64,000 nucleotides of DNA from DATKHR01 sp036557365 (GCA_036557365.1 DATBHR010000081.1:62001-126000); one strand, 5' to 3'; shown: positions 24,638-33,806, counted from the first letter of the stretch. Notes: generated by a model from the letters alone, not told the origin. Program-made: numbers and translations.

Positions 24638-27049
24638 CGCGGTCATCGGATCCGTACGCATCGCGCGCAGCGCCGGGACCGCGCTCGCTGCGAACGTCAG
24701 CGCCGCAAGCGCTTCAACCACCCACGTCAGCGTCGTTCCGTCTCCCATCGGCGTCTCGAACAGAAAGCCGGAGAGCAGTGGCCGCGCCAGCATCGTCAGG
24801 CCGATCCCCACGACGGCGCCGGCGATGGTCAGCGTCAGCGCGCGGCTGACCACCGACCACCAGATGGAGGCGCGCGACGCGCCGAGCGCCAGGCGGATGC
24901 CGATTTCCTGCGTGCGCTGGCTCACCGAGTACCAGATCGCCCCGTAGATACCGACGCCGGCGAGTGCGGCGGCGAGCGCTGCGGTCACGAGCAGGAGCAG
25001 CATCGTCGCGCGCGTCTGCGCGAAAGAGCGGCTGATGCGGTCGCTCATCGTGCGGACGTCATAGAGCGGCAAGCCCGGATCGAGCGCGCGCAGGACGGTG
25101 CGCACCGCAGGCAGGGCCGCGGTCGGATCGCCGGTCGTGCGAGCGACGACCGTGAACGTTTCGACCGGCGCTTGTGAGTAGGTGGAATACATCTCGGGCA
25201 CCGAATCACGGCTGAGCGAGATGTGACGGACGTCCTCGACGACGCCAACGATGCGCATCCAGTCGCGGACGTCCCCGCCCGCAGTAAGCCGTACGCGGGC
25301 GCCAACGACGTCGCCGTTCGGCCAGTAGCGCTCCGCCATCCGCCTGTTGACGACGATGACTCGCTCGGCACGGCTGTCGTCCGTCTCGAGAAAGCCGCGA
25401 CCCTCCAGCAGCGGGATGCCCATCGTCGCGAAGTAGCCCGCGGTGACTTGCCGCTGGTCGATGATGATCGACTCACCGAGCGGTGCGGGATGGCCCTCGA
25501 TCTCGACGCCGTTTGCGCCGCGCGTCCCTCCGAACGGGATGGTGGACGTGAGCGCCGATCGCGTGATCCCCGGAACACTGTTCAGCCGTTCGACGAGATC
25601 GGTAACCAGCGACACCCGTCGCGCGCGCTCGGAATACCCGCTTCCGGCGAGCGAGACCTTGAATGTCAGGACGTGCTCGGCAACGAAGCCGGGATTGATG
25701 CGTGACAGCTTTGCGACGCTCCGGAGGAGAAGCCCTGAGGTGGCCAGGAGCACGACCGACAGCGCCACCTGCGTCGCGACGAGCACGCTGCGCGCTCGAA
25801 CGATCGACGGCGCTCCACTTGCGGTTCGCGCGGAGTTTCTGAGCACGTTCCCCGCGCGACGGTCGACGTGCGCGGAGACGACGAATCCCAGCGACACACC
25901 GAGGCACAGCGAGAGCGACATCGTCACGAGGACGACGCGCGTGCTCATCTCGACGGCGACTCCCGCCGGCAGTGTTTCCGCGAGCAGCGGCACGATTGCG
26001 TGTGCGGTCCAGAGCGCGGCAAGCAGTCCAGCCGCTCCGCCGAGCGTCGCGAACACGATCGATTCCGCGATCGCCATCGACCGCAGCTGCCGGAGCGTTG
26101 CGCCGAGTGCCGAACGGACCGCGGCGTCGTGCTGCCGCGCCGCGGCTCGCGCCATCAACAGCGAGGAAACATTGGCGCACGCCACCAGAAGCAGGAGCGC
26201 GACGCCTCCCGCGACGACGAGGAGAACCGGCTTGACGGTGCGCGACGTCTGCTCGTCGAACGGCACGAGTCGAACGCCAAGTCCCCGGTGCGATTCGGGC
26301 CGATCGATTGCGAGCCGGTCCGCAAGCAGGACGGCTTCTGCGGACGCGCTGGCCACCGTCGCGCCGCTGCGCAGTCGCGCGACGACGGAGTAGTTATGGC
26401 TGACGGCGTTCTGCGCTTCGGCCTGAGTCATGCGGGCGGGCAGAAACAATTCATCGCTGCCAGCCAGAGGACCTGGAAGATGCGCATCCGGCGGCATGAT
26501 GCCGACGACGACGCGCGGCTCGCCGTCAATCGTCACGGAGCTGCCGAGAATCGAGCGGTCGCCGCCGAAGCGCCGGCGCCACAGACCGTCGCTCAGGATG
26601 ACCGTCGCGCGCGCGGCGTCGTGGTCTTCGTCGGCCTCGAACGCGCGGCCGGCCTGCGGAGCGATCCCGAGCAGCGGCATCAGCGACGCTGTGACCCGCG
26701 CGCCGCGGACGCGCTCGGGATTGTCGTCGCCGGCGAGCGTGTGTGCGTCCGTCGCAATCAGCGCGACCGCGGAGAAGCCGTTGAGCGCCTGCCACGCGGT
26801 GTAGTCGAACGGCGTTGGTTCGAGCTCTGCGACGTGATGTTCAGGCAGCGACTGCCAGACGAAGACGAGTCGTCCCGGGTCGCGATACGGCAGCGGCTGG
26901 ACGAGGATGCTGTCGAGCAGGACCAGCACGGCGCTGCTCGCGCCGATGCCGAGCGCGAGGGTCAACACGACGAGGACGGTGAACGCCGGTCGTCGCACCG
27001 CGTTCCGCCACGCGTATCGAAGGTCGTCCCACCAGAGATCGAGCTGCAC
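24623..27049 (-). CDS. MacB/FtsX-type ABC permease (acidobacterial ADOP family)
   Basis: This 808-aa inner-membrane protein duplicates the MacB permease unit. An N-terminal helix (TVLVVLTLALGIGASSAV) is followed by a large periplasmic domain, then FtsX-like membrane segments near 275-300, 325-350 and 365-390. A second half repeats the pattern and ends with three helices (IGIRLALGASRASI before the last). Such stand-alone permeases are greatly expanded in Acidobacteriota and often lie by PadR genes. No ATP-binding subunit is adjacent. Function may be export or sensing; the substrate is unknown. Confidence 0.9.
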   Translation of the reverse strand: MQLDLWWDDLRYAWRNAVRRPAFTVLVVLTLALGIGASSAVLVLLDSILVQPLPYRDPGRLVFVWQSLPEHHVAELEPTPFDYTAWQALNGFSAVALIATDAHTLAGDDNPERVRGARVTASLMPLLGIAPQAGRAFEADEDHDAARATVILSDGLWRRRFGGDRSILGSSVTIDGEPRVVVGIMPPDAHLPGPLAGSDELFLPARMTQAEAQNAVSHNYSVVARLRSGATVASASAEAVLLADRLAIDRPESHRGLGVRLVPFDEQTSRTVKPVLLVVAGGVALLLLVACANVSSLLMARAAARQHDAAVRSALGATLRQLRSMAIAESIVFATLGGAAGLLAALWTAHAIVPLLAETLPAGVAVEMSTRVVLVTMSLSLCLGVSLGFVVSAHVDRRAGNVLRNSARTASGAPSIVRARSVLVATQVALSVVLLATSGLLLRSVAKLSRINPGFVAEHVLTFKVSLAGSGYSERARRVSLVTDLVERLNSVPGITRSALTSTIPFGGTRGANGVEIEGHPAPLGESIIIDQRQVTAGYFATMGIPLLEGRGFLETDDSRAERVIVVNRRMAERYWPNGDVVGARVRLTAGGDVRDWMRIVGVVEDVRHISLSRDSVPEMYSTYSQAPVETFTVVARTTGDPTAALPAVRTVLRALDPGLPLYDVRTMSDRISRSFAQTRATMLLLLVTAALAAALAGVGIYGAIWYSVSQRTQEIGIRLALGASRASIWWSVVSRALTLTIAGAVVGIGLTMLARPLLSGFLFETPMGDGTTLTWVVEALAALTFAASAVPALRAMRTDPMTALRNE

Positions 27050-27089
27050 GTCGAGTCCGGTGGGTTGGACGCGGCGCGCGAGTTCGCGG

Positions 27090-27434
27090 TTAGCCGGGCG
27101 GCCAGGTGAGCGAACGGCCGCCGATCAGGTGCAGGTGGACGTGAAAAACGGTCTGGCCGGCGTCGCGGTTCGTGTTGAACACCGTTCGAAAGCCGCCGGC
27201 GTCGATGCCGCGCTCGGACGCGATGGCGGCCGCACGCCGGACGAGCTCGCCGACGATCTGATCGTCAGCGGGTGTCAGGTCGTTGAGCGACGCGATGTGC
27301 CGCTTGGGAATGACGAGCACGTGGGTCGGGCCCTGCGGATTGATGTCGTTGAACGCCAGCACGCGATCGTCTTCGTAGACGATCGACGCCGGAATCTTGT
27401 GTTCCACGATCTTGCAGAACAAACAATCCGCCAC
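27090..27434 (-). CDS. HIT-family nucleotide hydrolase/transferase
   Basis: This 114-aa histidine-triad protein (Hint/PKCI type) carries the triad HVHLHLIGG near the C-terminus and the CLFCKIV start typical of bacterial HinT. It is probably a purine nucleoside phosphoramidase. GTG 27434 is chosen because GGAGGA lies 5 bases upstream; the longer frame is antisense-like extension into prmC. The gene follows prmC by 14 bases. Confidence 0.93.
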   Translation of the reverse strand: MADCLFCKIVEHKIPASIVYEDDRVLAFNDINPQGPTHVLVIPKRHIASLNDLTPADDQIVGELVRRAAAIASERGIDAGGFRTVFNTNRDAGQTVFHVHLHLIGGRSLTWPPG

Positions 27435-27448
27435 GCTGATCCTCCGTG

Positions 27449-28303
27449 CTATCTCCGCCGGGCGACGGCTGTTCGCGCGATGCCCTGAAGATCCCGGCGC
27501 AGGCCGAGCAGCGTCAGAGCCGGAGTCTCGCTGATCAGCCGCTCCACGTCCAGTTCCTGCCCGAAGCCGAATTCGAACACGAGATGCGCGGCCGGTCGCA
27601 TGCAGGCGGGCGCCTGCTCGATCAGCCGGCGGATGTTCTCGAGCCCATCGTCGCCGCCGAACAGCGCGACGTCGGGCTCCACGCGCACTTCGGGCTGCAG
27701 CCCGGCGCGATCGATGGCGCGGACGTACGGCGGGTTGGCGACGATGAGGTCGAATTCGCTGCCGACGCTCTTGAGCAGGTCGGTCCGGAGCAATCGGATC
27801 CGCGAAGCGACATCGTGTCGACCTGCGTTGAGCCGCGCGATGCCGAGCGCGCGTTCGGAAATGTCGGTCGCGACGATCGACGCGTGGGGCCGTTCGACCG
27901 CGACGGCGATGGCGACGCACCCGCTGCCGGTGCAGACATCAGCCATCGTGAAGGCAGCGTTCCGCTCGGGAAACAGCTCGAGCGCCGCTTCGACGATGAG
28001 CTCGGTTTCGGGACGCGGGATCAGCACGTCCGGTGTGACGCCGAGCGAGAGACCCCAGAACTCGCGCGTTCCGGTGATGTACGGCAGCGGCTCGCGAGCG
28101 GCGCGCCGCGCGACCGCTGCGGCGTAGTGGGACGCAAACTCCGCGGGCTCCGCGGATCTCGCATCGGCCAGAAAGCGCTCACGCGACCAGCCGAGCAGAT
28201 GCTCCGCGAGCACGCGCGCGCTGGTGTCGGCCTCGGCAGCCGAAAGACCTGCGGCGAGCAACTGGAGTCGCGCAGAGGCGACGCGTTCGGCGATTGTAGA
28301 CAT
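27449..28303 (-). CDS. prmC: Peptide chain release factor N5-glutamine methyltransferase
   Basis: This 284-aa enzyme methylates the Gln of the GGQ motif in release factors. It has an N-terminal helical domain, PYITGTREFWGL, the SAM-binding motif DVCTGSGCVAIAVA and the catalytic VANPPYV. It lies 41 bases downstream of prfA, the gene for its substrate, as in many bacteria. Confidence 0.95.
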   Translation of the reverse strand: MSTIAERVASARLQLLAAGLSAAEADTSARVLAEHLLGWSRERFLADARSAEPAEFASHYAAAVARRAAREPLPYITGTREFWGLSLGVTPDVLIPRPETELIVEAALELFPERNAAFTMADVCTGSGCVAIAVAVERPHASIVATDISERALGIARLNAGRHDVASRIRLLRTDLLKSVGSEFDLIVANPPYVRAIDRAGLQPEVRVEPDVALFGGDDGLENIRRLIEQAPACMRPAAHLVFEFGFGQELDVERLISETPALTLLGLRRDLQGIARTAVARRR

Positions 28304-28344
28304 GCGGTGCTGGAACTCTGTCCGTCGCAGGAAACGGTACGCGA

Positions 28345-29418
28345 TCAGCTGACGGCCGTCGCGTCGCGCAGCTTTTCCGACTGATAGTGCGTGAACACGT
28401 GGTCGAGCACTTCACCCAGGTCGCCGTTGAGCACATCCGCAAGGCGATGCGAGGTGAAGTTCACGCGGTGGTCGGTCACGCGGTTTTCCTTGAAGTTGTA
28501 CGTCCGGATTTTCTCCGAGCGCTCGCCTGTGCCCACCTGGCTGCGGCGATCCTTGGCGATGGCTTCCTGCTGCTTGCGCAGCTCCATTTCGTAGAGGCGC
28601 GCGCGCAGCACTTTCATCGCCTTCGCGCGATTCTTGATCTGTGACTTTTCGTCCTGCTGCGACACGACGACGCCGGTCGGGATGTGCGTGATCCGCACGG
28701 CCGAGTACGTCGTGTTGACGCTCTGGCCTCCGGGACCGCTCGAGCAGAACGTGTCGACGCGGAGATCCTTGTCGTTGATCTGGACGTCGACGTCCTCCGC
28801 CTCCGGCAGCACCGCGACGGTGACCGTGGACGTGTGCACACGGCCGCTCGCCTCGGTGGCGGGAACGCGCTGCACGCGATGGACGCCGCTCTCGTACTTC
28901 AGCTTGCTGTAGACGCCGCGTCCTTCGATGGTCGCGATGACTTCCTTGAGACCGCCGACGCCGGTGTCGTTGCTCGACATGACCTCGACGCGCCAGCCGA
29001 GGCGCTCGCCGAACTTCGAGTACATCCGGAACAACTCCGCCGCGAACAGCGCGGCTTCGTCGCCGCCGGTGCCGGCGCGAATTTCGAGCACGACGTTCTT
29101 CTCGTCGTTGGGATCTTTCGGGATCAGCAGGATTTTGAGGTCGGCGACGAGCGCCTCGCGCTGCGCGACCAGCGACTTGAGCTCCTCGCGCGCGAGCTCG
29201 CGCATGTCCGCGTCGCCGGCGGCCGCCAGTTCTTCGGTCTGCGCGATCTGCTGAACGACCGCCTTGTACTCGCGGAACCGCTCCACGAGCGGCTCGAGCT
29301 CGGCGAGCGCCTTCGCATGCTTGCGGTACGCGTTGGCGTCGCTCTGCACTTCGCTCGTGCCGAGCAGCCGCGTCAGGTCCTCGTATCGCGCCTCTTCCGT
29401 TGCCAGCTTGTCAAACAT
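28345..29418 (-). CDS. prfA: Peptide chain release factor 1
   Basis: This 357-aa protein has the GGQ peptidyl-tRNA hydrolysis motif at residues 230-232 (SSGPGGQSVNTT) and the PAT stop-codon reading motif (RVPATEASG) that identifies RF1 rather than RF2. ATG 29418 gives the conserved N-terminus MFDKLATEEARYEDL; an ATG 30 bases upstream is less likely. A repeat-rich spacer separates it from moaD. Confidence 0.97.
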   Translation of the reverse strand: MFDKLATEEARYEDLTRLLGTSEVQSDANAYRKHAKALAELEPLVERFREYKAVVQQIAQTEELAAAGDADMRELAREELKSLVAQREALVADLKILLIPKDPNDEKNVVLEIRAGTGGDEAALFAAELFRMYSKFGERLGWRVEVMSSNDTGVGGLKEVIATIEGRGVYSKLKYESGVHRVQRVPATEASGRVHTSTVTVAVLPEAEDVDVQINDKDLRVDTFCSSGPGGQSVNTTYSAVRITHIPTGVVVSQQDEKSQIKNRAKAMKVLRARLYEMELRKQQEAIAKDRRSQVGTGERSEKIRTYNFKENRVTDHRVNFTSHRLADVLNGDLGEVLDHVFTHYQSEKLRDATAVS

Positions 29419-29435
29419 ATCGCAATCAAAAACAC

Positions 29436-29536
29436 ACTCAACGAACAACTCTCAACGCTCAACTGTCAATTTTCAACTGTCAATTCTCAACATTGAACGT
29501 TGAGCGTTGAGCGTTGAGCGTTGAAAGTTGAACGTT
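29436..29536. repeat. Compound direct/inverted repeat between moaD and prfA
   Basis: About 100 bases are built from variants of TCAAC and its complement. TCAACTGTCAATT occurs twice (29459, 29473). GTTGAGC is tandemly repeated three times (29499, 29506, 29513). CTCAACGCTCAAC at 29451 is exactly complementary to GTTGAGCGTTGAG at 29499 and again at 29506. The transcript could fold into alternative long hairpins. It could attenuate moaD-to-prfA read-through or be a mobile palindromic repeat. Confidence 0.85.
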
Positions 29537-29539
29537 GCG

Positions 29540-29779
29540 CTATCCTCCCGATACCGGCGGCAGGAACGCGACCTCGTCGCCGTCGCGCACCGCCGCGTCC
29601 ATTCGCGCGTAGTCCGCGTTGAGCGCGCTCGAAATCGACCGCTCGTACTGCCCCAGCTCGGGAAAGTCGCGCGCCAGATCGTTCCAGACGCTCCCGATCG
29701 TCGCCCCGGGCCGGATGTCGCGCGCGAGCTCGGACGCGCCGGCGATATCGCGTAGCCGCGCGAACAGCTTGACGTTCAC
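29540..29779 (-). CDS. moaD: Molybdopterin synthase small subunit
   Basis: This 79-aa ubiquitin-like sulfur carrier ends in the required Gly-Gly (FLPPVSGG). The fold start VKLFARLRDIAG is typical. GTG 29779 forms a GTGA overlap with the moaE stop codon; a GTG two codons upstream is also possible. With MoaE it inserts the two dithiolene sulfurs into precursor Z. The reverse moaE-moaD order is unremarkable. Confidence 0.92.
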   Translation of the reverse strand: MNVKLFARLRDIAGASELARDIRPGATIGSVWNDLARDFPELGQYERSISSALNADYARMDAAVRDGDEVAFLPPVSGG

Positions 29780-30267
29780 GCGCACGCGATTCGCTCCGCT
29801 TCCGTTCGTGCCGCTTCGTCGTCCGGATCCGCGGTCGCACCTTCGATCCACACGTCGCCGCCGTCGAAGAACTCGCGCTTCCAGACCGGCGCGATCTGCT
29901 TGACGCGCTCGATCGCGTACCGGCAGGCGGCGTACGCGTTCGCGCGGTGCGGTGACCGCGCTGCAATCGCCACGCTCGCTTCGCCGATTCCCAGGCGGCC
30001 GACCCGGTGATGGAGACCCAGCCGGGTGTCGGGCCAGCGGCTCGTGACTTCCGCTCCGATGCGGCCGAACGCCTTCAGCGCCAGCGGCTCGTACGCCTCG
30101 TACTCCAGATATCGGACGCTTCGGCCGACGTGGTGGTTGCGCACGAGGCCGAGAAACGTCACGACGGCCCCATCCGCGCCAGCGGCGGAGCCTGCGCTGG
30201 CCTCCACCGCCGCGGCAAGCCGTTCGACGTCAAGGGGTTCGCGGCCGATGGCGAACAGCGGAAGCAT
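29776..30267 (-). CDS. moaE: Molybdopterin synthase catalytic subunit
   Basis: This 163-aa MoaE carries VVTFLGLVRNHHVGRSVRYLEYEAY, the conserved HRVGRLGIGEASVAIA block and the C-terminal PVWKREFFDGGDVWIEG. The Lys in WKRE is catalytic in the family. A TATACT hexamer lies 8 nt before the ATG, so it may have its own promoter inside the end of thiD, which stops 6 bases upstream. Confidence 0.94.
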   Translation of the reverse strand: MLPLFAIGREPLDVERLAAAVEASAGSAAGADGAVVTFLGLVRNHHVGRSVRYLEYEAYEPLALKAFGRIGAEVTSRWPDTRLGLHHRVGRLGIGEASVAIAARSPHRANAYAACRYAIERVKQIAPVWKREFFDGGDVWIEGATADPDDEAARTEAERIACA

Positions 30268-30273
30268 CCATCT

Positions 30274-31017
30274 TCAGTATACGTCCCCGGATGCGCCGAT
30301 CAGGCCGGCGACGTGCTGCTGCGCCTGCGACGCAGCCTCGATGAGCGATCGGCCCTTCGCCAGAAATGCCGCAACCGCCGATGCGTACGAGCAGCCGGTC
30401 CCGCGCGTCTGCCGCCGCGCCGCTCGTGGCACGCGCAGCTCGTCGAACGCATGTCCGTCGAAGACGAGATCGACCACGTCCGCGCCGTCTGCGTGTCCTC
30501 CCTTGACGATGACGTGGGCGGCGCCCATGTCGTGGAGTCGGCGCGCGGCGTCTCGTGCGTCGGCGGTGTTCGCGATCCGTCGTCCGCTCAGCGCTTCGGC
30601 CTCGGGAAGGTTCGGCGTCACGACGAGGATTCTCGGCAGCAGCTCGAGGACGAGCGTCTGCACGCCATCGTCGTCCAGCAGACGCGTGCCGCTCGTCGAT
30701 GCGAGGACCGGATCCAGCACGACCAGCGGCAGCTCGAGCTCTTCGATCGCGGCGGCGACGGCCTCGGCAATCGCGGCGTTCGCCAGCATCCCGATCTTCG
30801 TCGCCGCGAGACCCGCGTCTGCGACCGCTTCGATCTGCGCGGTGACGAGGTCGGCCGGCAGCGGCGCAAGCGCCGTGACGCCGCTCGCATTCTGCGCCGT
30901 TATCGCGGTGATTGCGGTCGCGCCGTGCACGCCGAGTGCGGCGAAGGTGCGAAGGTCGGCCTGGATGCCGGCGCCTCCGCTCGAGTCGCTTCCCGAAATT
31001 GTCAGCACCGTACGCAT
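30274..31017 (-). CDS. thiD: Hydroxymethylpyrimidine/phosphomethylpyrimidine kinase
   Basis: This 247-aa ribokinase-fold enzyme phosphorylates HMP and HMP-P in thiamine synthesis. It has the N-terminal TISGSDSSGGAGIQADL, PVLASTSG, and the C-terminal anion-hole motif RGTGCSYASAVAAFLA. It diverges from bioY across only 18 bases, so no TPP riboswitch fits upstream. Other thiamine genes are absent from the window. Confidence 0.95.
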   Translation of the reverse strand: MRTVLTISGSDSSGGAGIQADLRTFAALGVHGATAITAITAQNASGVTALAPLPADLVTAQIEAVADAGLAATKIGMLANAAIAEAVAAAIEELELPLVVLDPVLASTSGTRLLDDDGVQTLVLELLPRILVVTPNLPEAEALSGRRIANTADARDAARRLHDMGAAHVIVKGGHADGADVVDLVFDGHAFDELRVPRAARRQTRGTGCSYASAVAAFLAKGRSLIEAASQAQQHVAGLIGASGDVY

Positions 31018-31035
31018 ACGCTAAGATCCCCGGTC

Positions 31036-31638
31036 ATGCCGACCACCCTGCTCGACGTGATGATTGCCCGGTTCGCCGATTCGAAATCGCTCGAAACGGT
31101 GCAGCGAACCGTGGCCGTCCTGTTCGTGACCGTGCTGACGATCGGGGCTTCGCAGATCAGCATTCCGCTGCCGTTCACACCGGTCCCGTTCACGTTCCAG
31201 CCGATGGTCGTGCTCGTCGGCGCCGCGGTTCTCGGCGCACGCGCCGGCGCGATGAGCCAGTGCCTCTATCTTGCGCTCGGCGTTGCCGGCCTTCCGGTTT
31301 TTGCCGCGTCGCCAATCCTGCCGCAAGGCGTGCTGCGCCTCGTTGGCCCGACCGGCGGCTACCTGATGGCGTACCCGATCGCCGCGTTCGTCGCCGGCAG
31401 CCTCGCGGAACGCGGCTTCGACCGCCGCTACCTGACCGAGGTCGTCGCGATGTTGTGCGGTCTCGCGATGGTCTTCGCCGGCGGCGTCGCGTGGCTCGCG
31501 TTCGGACAACCGCATGTCGGCCTCTCCGCGGCGCTCGCTGCCGGACTCTATCCCTTCATCGCGGCCGACATCGTCAAGCTCCTGGCCGCCGCGGGTGTGA
31601 TGCCGGCGGTGTGGCGACTCACGGGGTTGCGCGGTTAG
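31036..31638 (+). CDS. bioY: Biotin transporter BioY
   Basis: This 200-aa integral membrane protein has six hydrophobic segments and the BioY marks FTPVPFTFQPMVVLVGAAVLG and GPTGGYLMAYPIAAFVAG. BioY is the S component of ECF-type vitamin transporters; the A1/A2/T subunits are not nearby, so it may work alone or with a shared energy module. ATG 31036 is chosen; the longer frame upstream is antisense to thiD. TAAGAT lies 8 nt before the start and no Shine-Dalgarno sequence is visible. Confidence 0.94.
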   Translation: MPTTLLDVMIARFADSKSLETVQRTVAVLFVTVLTIGASQISIPLPFTPVPFTFQPMVVLVGAAVLGARAGAMSQCLYLALGVAGLPVFAASPILPQGVLRLVGPTGGYLMAYPIAAFVAGSLAERGFDRRYLTEVVAMLCGLAMVFAGGVAWLAFGQPHVGLSAALAAGLYPFIAADIVKLLAAAGVMPAVWRLTGLRG

Positions 31639-32356
31639 CGCGTTCGAAGACCAGCAAAAACACGAACGGCGGAATGTCCTCGCGCTTCACGAGGTTCAGG
31701 TCCGCCGCTTCCGCTGCCTGAACCACTGCGGCAGGATCCGGTCGTTCATCGGGCGCCGGTCCAGGTCCGCCTCCGCCCGGCAGAAAATCGACGACGCCGA
31801 GAAGGCCCTGCGGCTTGAGCGAGCGCGCAGCGTTCCGCAGGAGCGCCACCGGATCCTCGACTTCGTGATAAACGTCCGCGATCAGGATGGCATCGATGCC
31901 CGCAGGAAGCCGGGGATCGGCCGCCGTGCCCAGGATCGGCCGCACCCACGGCACGTGCTCGCGCTGCGCACGGCGCGCCACGCCGGTGATCATTTCCCGC
32001 TGGATGTCTTCGGCGTAGACCACGCCGTTCGGTCCGACGCGCCGCGCGAGCTTCATCGTGAACCAGCCGCCGGCCGCGCCGACGTCGGCGACCACCGAGC
32101 CTTCGGCGATCCGCAGCGTGTCCATGATTTGATCCGGTTTCTGCCACTCGTCACGATCCGGAGCTTCCAGCAATCCGAGATCGACCGCTTGAAACAGACG
32201 ATTCTTCTGCTTCGACGAGGTCTGCGGGCTCGCGGGCTTCTGCTCCTGCGCCGGCCCTTCCGATCCGGCAACGGCGATCGCGCAGACAAGTGCGGCCGCG
32301 AATGCCGTCGCGGAAGCGACTCGAAGTGCTCGCGCGCGCGACGGTTTAGGCGTCAT
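31619..32356 (-). CDS. Exported class I SAM-dependent methyltransferase
   Basis: This 245-aa protein has a signal peptide (VASATAFAAALVCAIAVAGS) and a polar linker before a class I methyltransferase domain. The SAM motif is VVADVGAAGGWFTMKLA; a further core element is AILIADVYHEVEDP. Predicted export is odd because SAM is cytoplasmic, yet this exported family recurs in Acidobacteriota. The signal peptide could be misread as an N-terminal anchor. It overlaps the aspartase stop codon by 11 bases and the bioY end by 20. Confidence 0.85.
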   Translation of the reverse strand: MTPKPSRARALRVASATAFAAALVCAIAVAGSEGPAQEQKPASPQTSSKQKNRLFQAVDLGLLEAPDRDEWQKPDQIMDTLRIAEGSVVADVGAAGGWFTMKLARRVGPNGVVYAEDIQREMITGVARRAQREHVPWVRPILGTAADPRLPAGIDAILIADVYHEVEDPVALLRNAARSLKPQGLLGVVDFLPGGGGPGPAPDERPDPAAVVQAAEAADLNLVKREDIPPFVFLLVFERANRATP

Positions 32357-33758
32357 GTTTCTTTTCGCCGACGACGCCGCCGCGCGTCATCGCGTCCACA
32401 GACAGAATCTCGTCGAGCCGCTTGGCGTCGAGCAATCCGCGCTGGAGCACCAGCTCGCGGATCGTTTTTCCGGTCTGTACTGCTTCCTTCGCGATCTCGG
32501 CGGTCGCCGCATAGCCGATGTACGGGCTGAGCGCGGTCGCGGTCGCGGTGCTCCGATCGAGCAGCGCATGCGCCTGCTGGTCGTTGGCGACGATGCCGTC
32601 AACGCATCGTGTGCGGAAGACGGTCATCGCCTCGCGGAGGATCGTTGACGCGTGAATCGCATTCCACGCGATGACCGGCATCATCACGTTCAGCTCGAGC
32701 TGCGCCGCCTCGCACGCCATCGTCACCGTCGTGTCGCAGCCGACGACCTGGTAGCACACCTGGTTCATCATTTCCGCGATCGACGGGTTGACCTTGCCGG
32801 GCATGATCGACGATCCCGGCTGGACCGCGGGCAGCGAGATCTCCGCGATTCCGGCGCGCGGCCCCATCGACAGCAATCGCAGATCGCTCGCCACTTTCCC
32901 GACTTCCACGGCCAGCCGCCGCAGCGCGCCGGAGTAGGCGAGGACGTCGCCCATGCTTTGCGTCACGCGAAACAGGTTGTCCGCCGGGACGACAGGCAGC
33001 CGGGTTTCGGACGCGATGTTCGCGACGACGAGTCGCCGGTACTCGTCGCCCGCGTTCAGGCTCGTGCCGATCGCGGTGGCGCCGATGTTCAGTTCGCGAA
33101 GCTGCTCCGACGCGCCGGCGACATCGCGTGCGCCGTGCTCGACGCAGAGCGCGTAGCCGCCGAATTCCTGCCCGAGCGTCATCGGAACGGCGTCCTGCAG
33201 GTGCGTGCGTCCGGTCTTGAGGACGCGCGCAAACGCGTCGCGCTTACGACCGAGGCTGAGTCCGAGATCGTGCGCCGAGGCGACGAGCGGTCCGGCGCCG
33301 AGGAGCAGCGCGAGCCGCGTGGCAGTGGGGAAGACGTCGTTCGTCGACTGCCCCATGTTCACGTGGTCGTTGGGATGGACGCGCTTGTACGTGCCTTTCG
33401 GCTCGCCGAGAATTTCGCCCGCGCGATTCGCCAGCACCTCGTTCGCGTTCATGTTGTGCGAGGTGCCGGCGCCAGCCTGATACACGTCCACGACGAATTG
33501 ATCGCGCAATCGACCCGATAGCACCTCGTCCGCCGCGGCGACAATGGCGTCGGCGACCGCCCGGTCGAGACGTCCGAGCTCGGCGTTCGCGCGTGCAGCG
33601 GATTTCTTGACGAGGATGGTGGCGGTGACCAGATCCGCCGGCGCGTGCAGGCCGCTGATCGGGAAATTCGTGACCGCGCGCTGCGTCTGCGCGCCGTAGT
33701 ACGCGTCGGCCGGCACGTTCACGTCGCCGAGGGAATCGCGCTCTGTGCGAGAAGCCAT
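32346..33758 (-). CDS. aspA: Aspartate ammonia-lyase (class II fumarase superfamily)
   Basis: This 470-aa enzyme has the superfamily signature GSSIMPGKVNP at residues 315-325. DVYQAGAGTSHNMNANEVLANRA and the NPNDHVN-type PNDHVNMGQSTND favour aspartase (L-aspartate to fumarate plus ammonia) over FumC, which reads WQTGSGTQSNMN. A divergent class I fumarase lies 48 bases away, so fumarate made here could be hydrated to malate. FumC remains the alternative. Confidence 0.85.
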   Translation of the reverse strand: MASRTERDSLGDVNVPADAYYGAQTQRAVTNFPISGLHAPADLVTATILVKKSAARANAELGRLDRAVADAIVAAADEVLSGRLRDQFVVDVYQAGAGTSHNMNANEVLANRAGEILGEPKGTYKRVHPNDHVNMGQSTNDVFPTATRLALLLGAGPLVASAHDLGLSLGRKRDAFARVLKTGRTHLQDAVPMTLGQEFGGYALCVEHGARDVAGASEQLRELNIGATAIGTSLNAGDEYRRLVVANIASETRLPVVPADNLFRVTQSMGDVLAYSGALRRLAVEVGKVASDLRLLSMGPRAGIAEISLPAVQPGSSIMPGKVNPSIAEMMNQVCYQVVGCDTTVTMACEAAQLELNVMMPVIAWNAIHASTILREAMTVFRTRCVDGIVANDQQAHALLDRSTATATALSPYIGYAATAEIAKEAVQTGKTIRELVLQRGLLDAKRLDEILSVDAMTRGGVVGEKKHDA

Positions 33759-33794
33759 GATGGTGGTGGCCGCCGAAACGCGGATTTCGTCCAG

Positions 33795-33800
33795 TATACT
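33795..33800 (+). promoter_or_regulatory. -10 element (TATACT) 6 nt before the fumarase start codon
   Basis: TATACT ends 6 nt before ATG 33807, with no Shine-Dalgarno sequence and no clear -35 box. This is the same geometry as before the M16 and IscA genes. Confidence 0.55.
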
Positions 33801-33806
33801 GCCCGT

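Noticed and set aside
29436..29536. CRISPR-like array
   Set aside because: The repeats are 7 and 13 bases, contiguous or 1 base apart, with no spacers of regular length and no cas genes.
30990..31040. TPP riboswitch upstream of thiD
   Set aside because: Only 18 bases separate thiD from the divergent bioY start, too short for the aptamer, and no core motif is seen.
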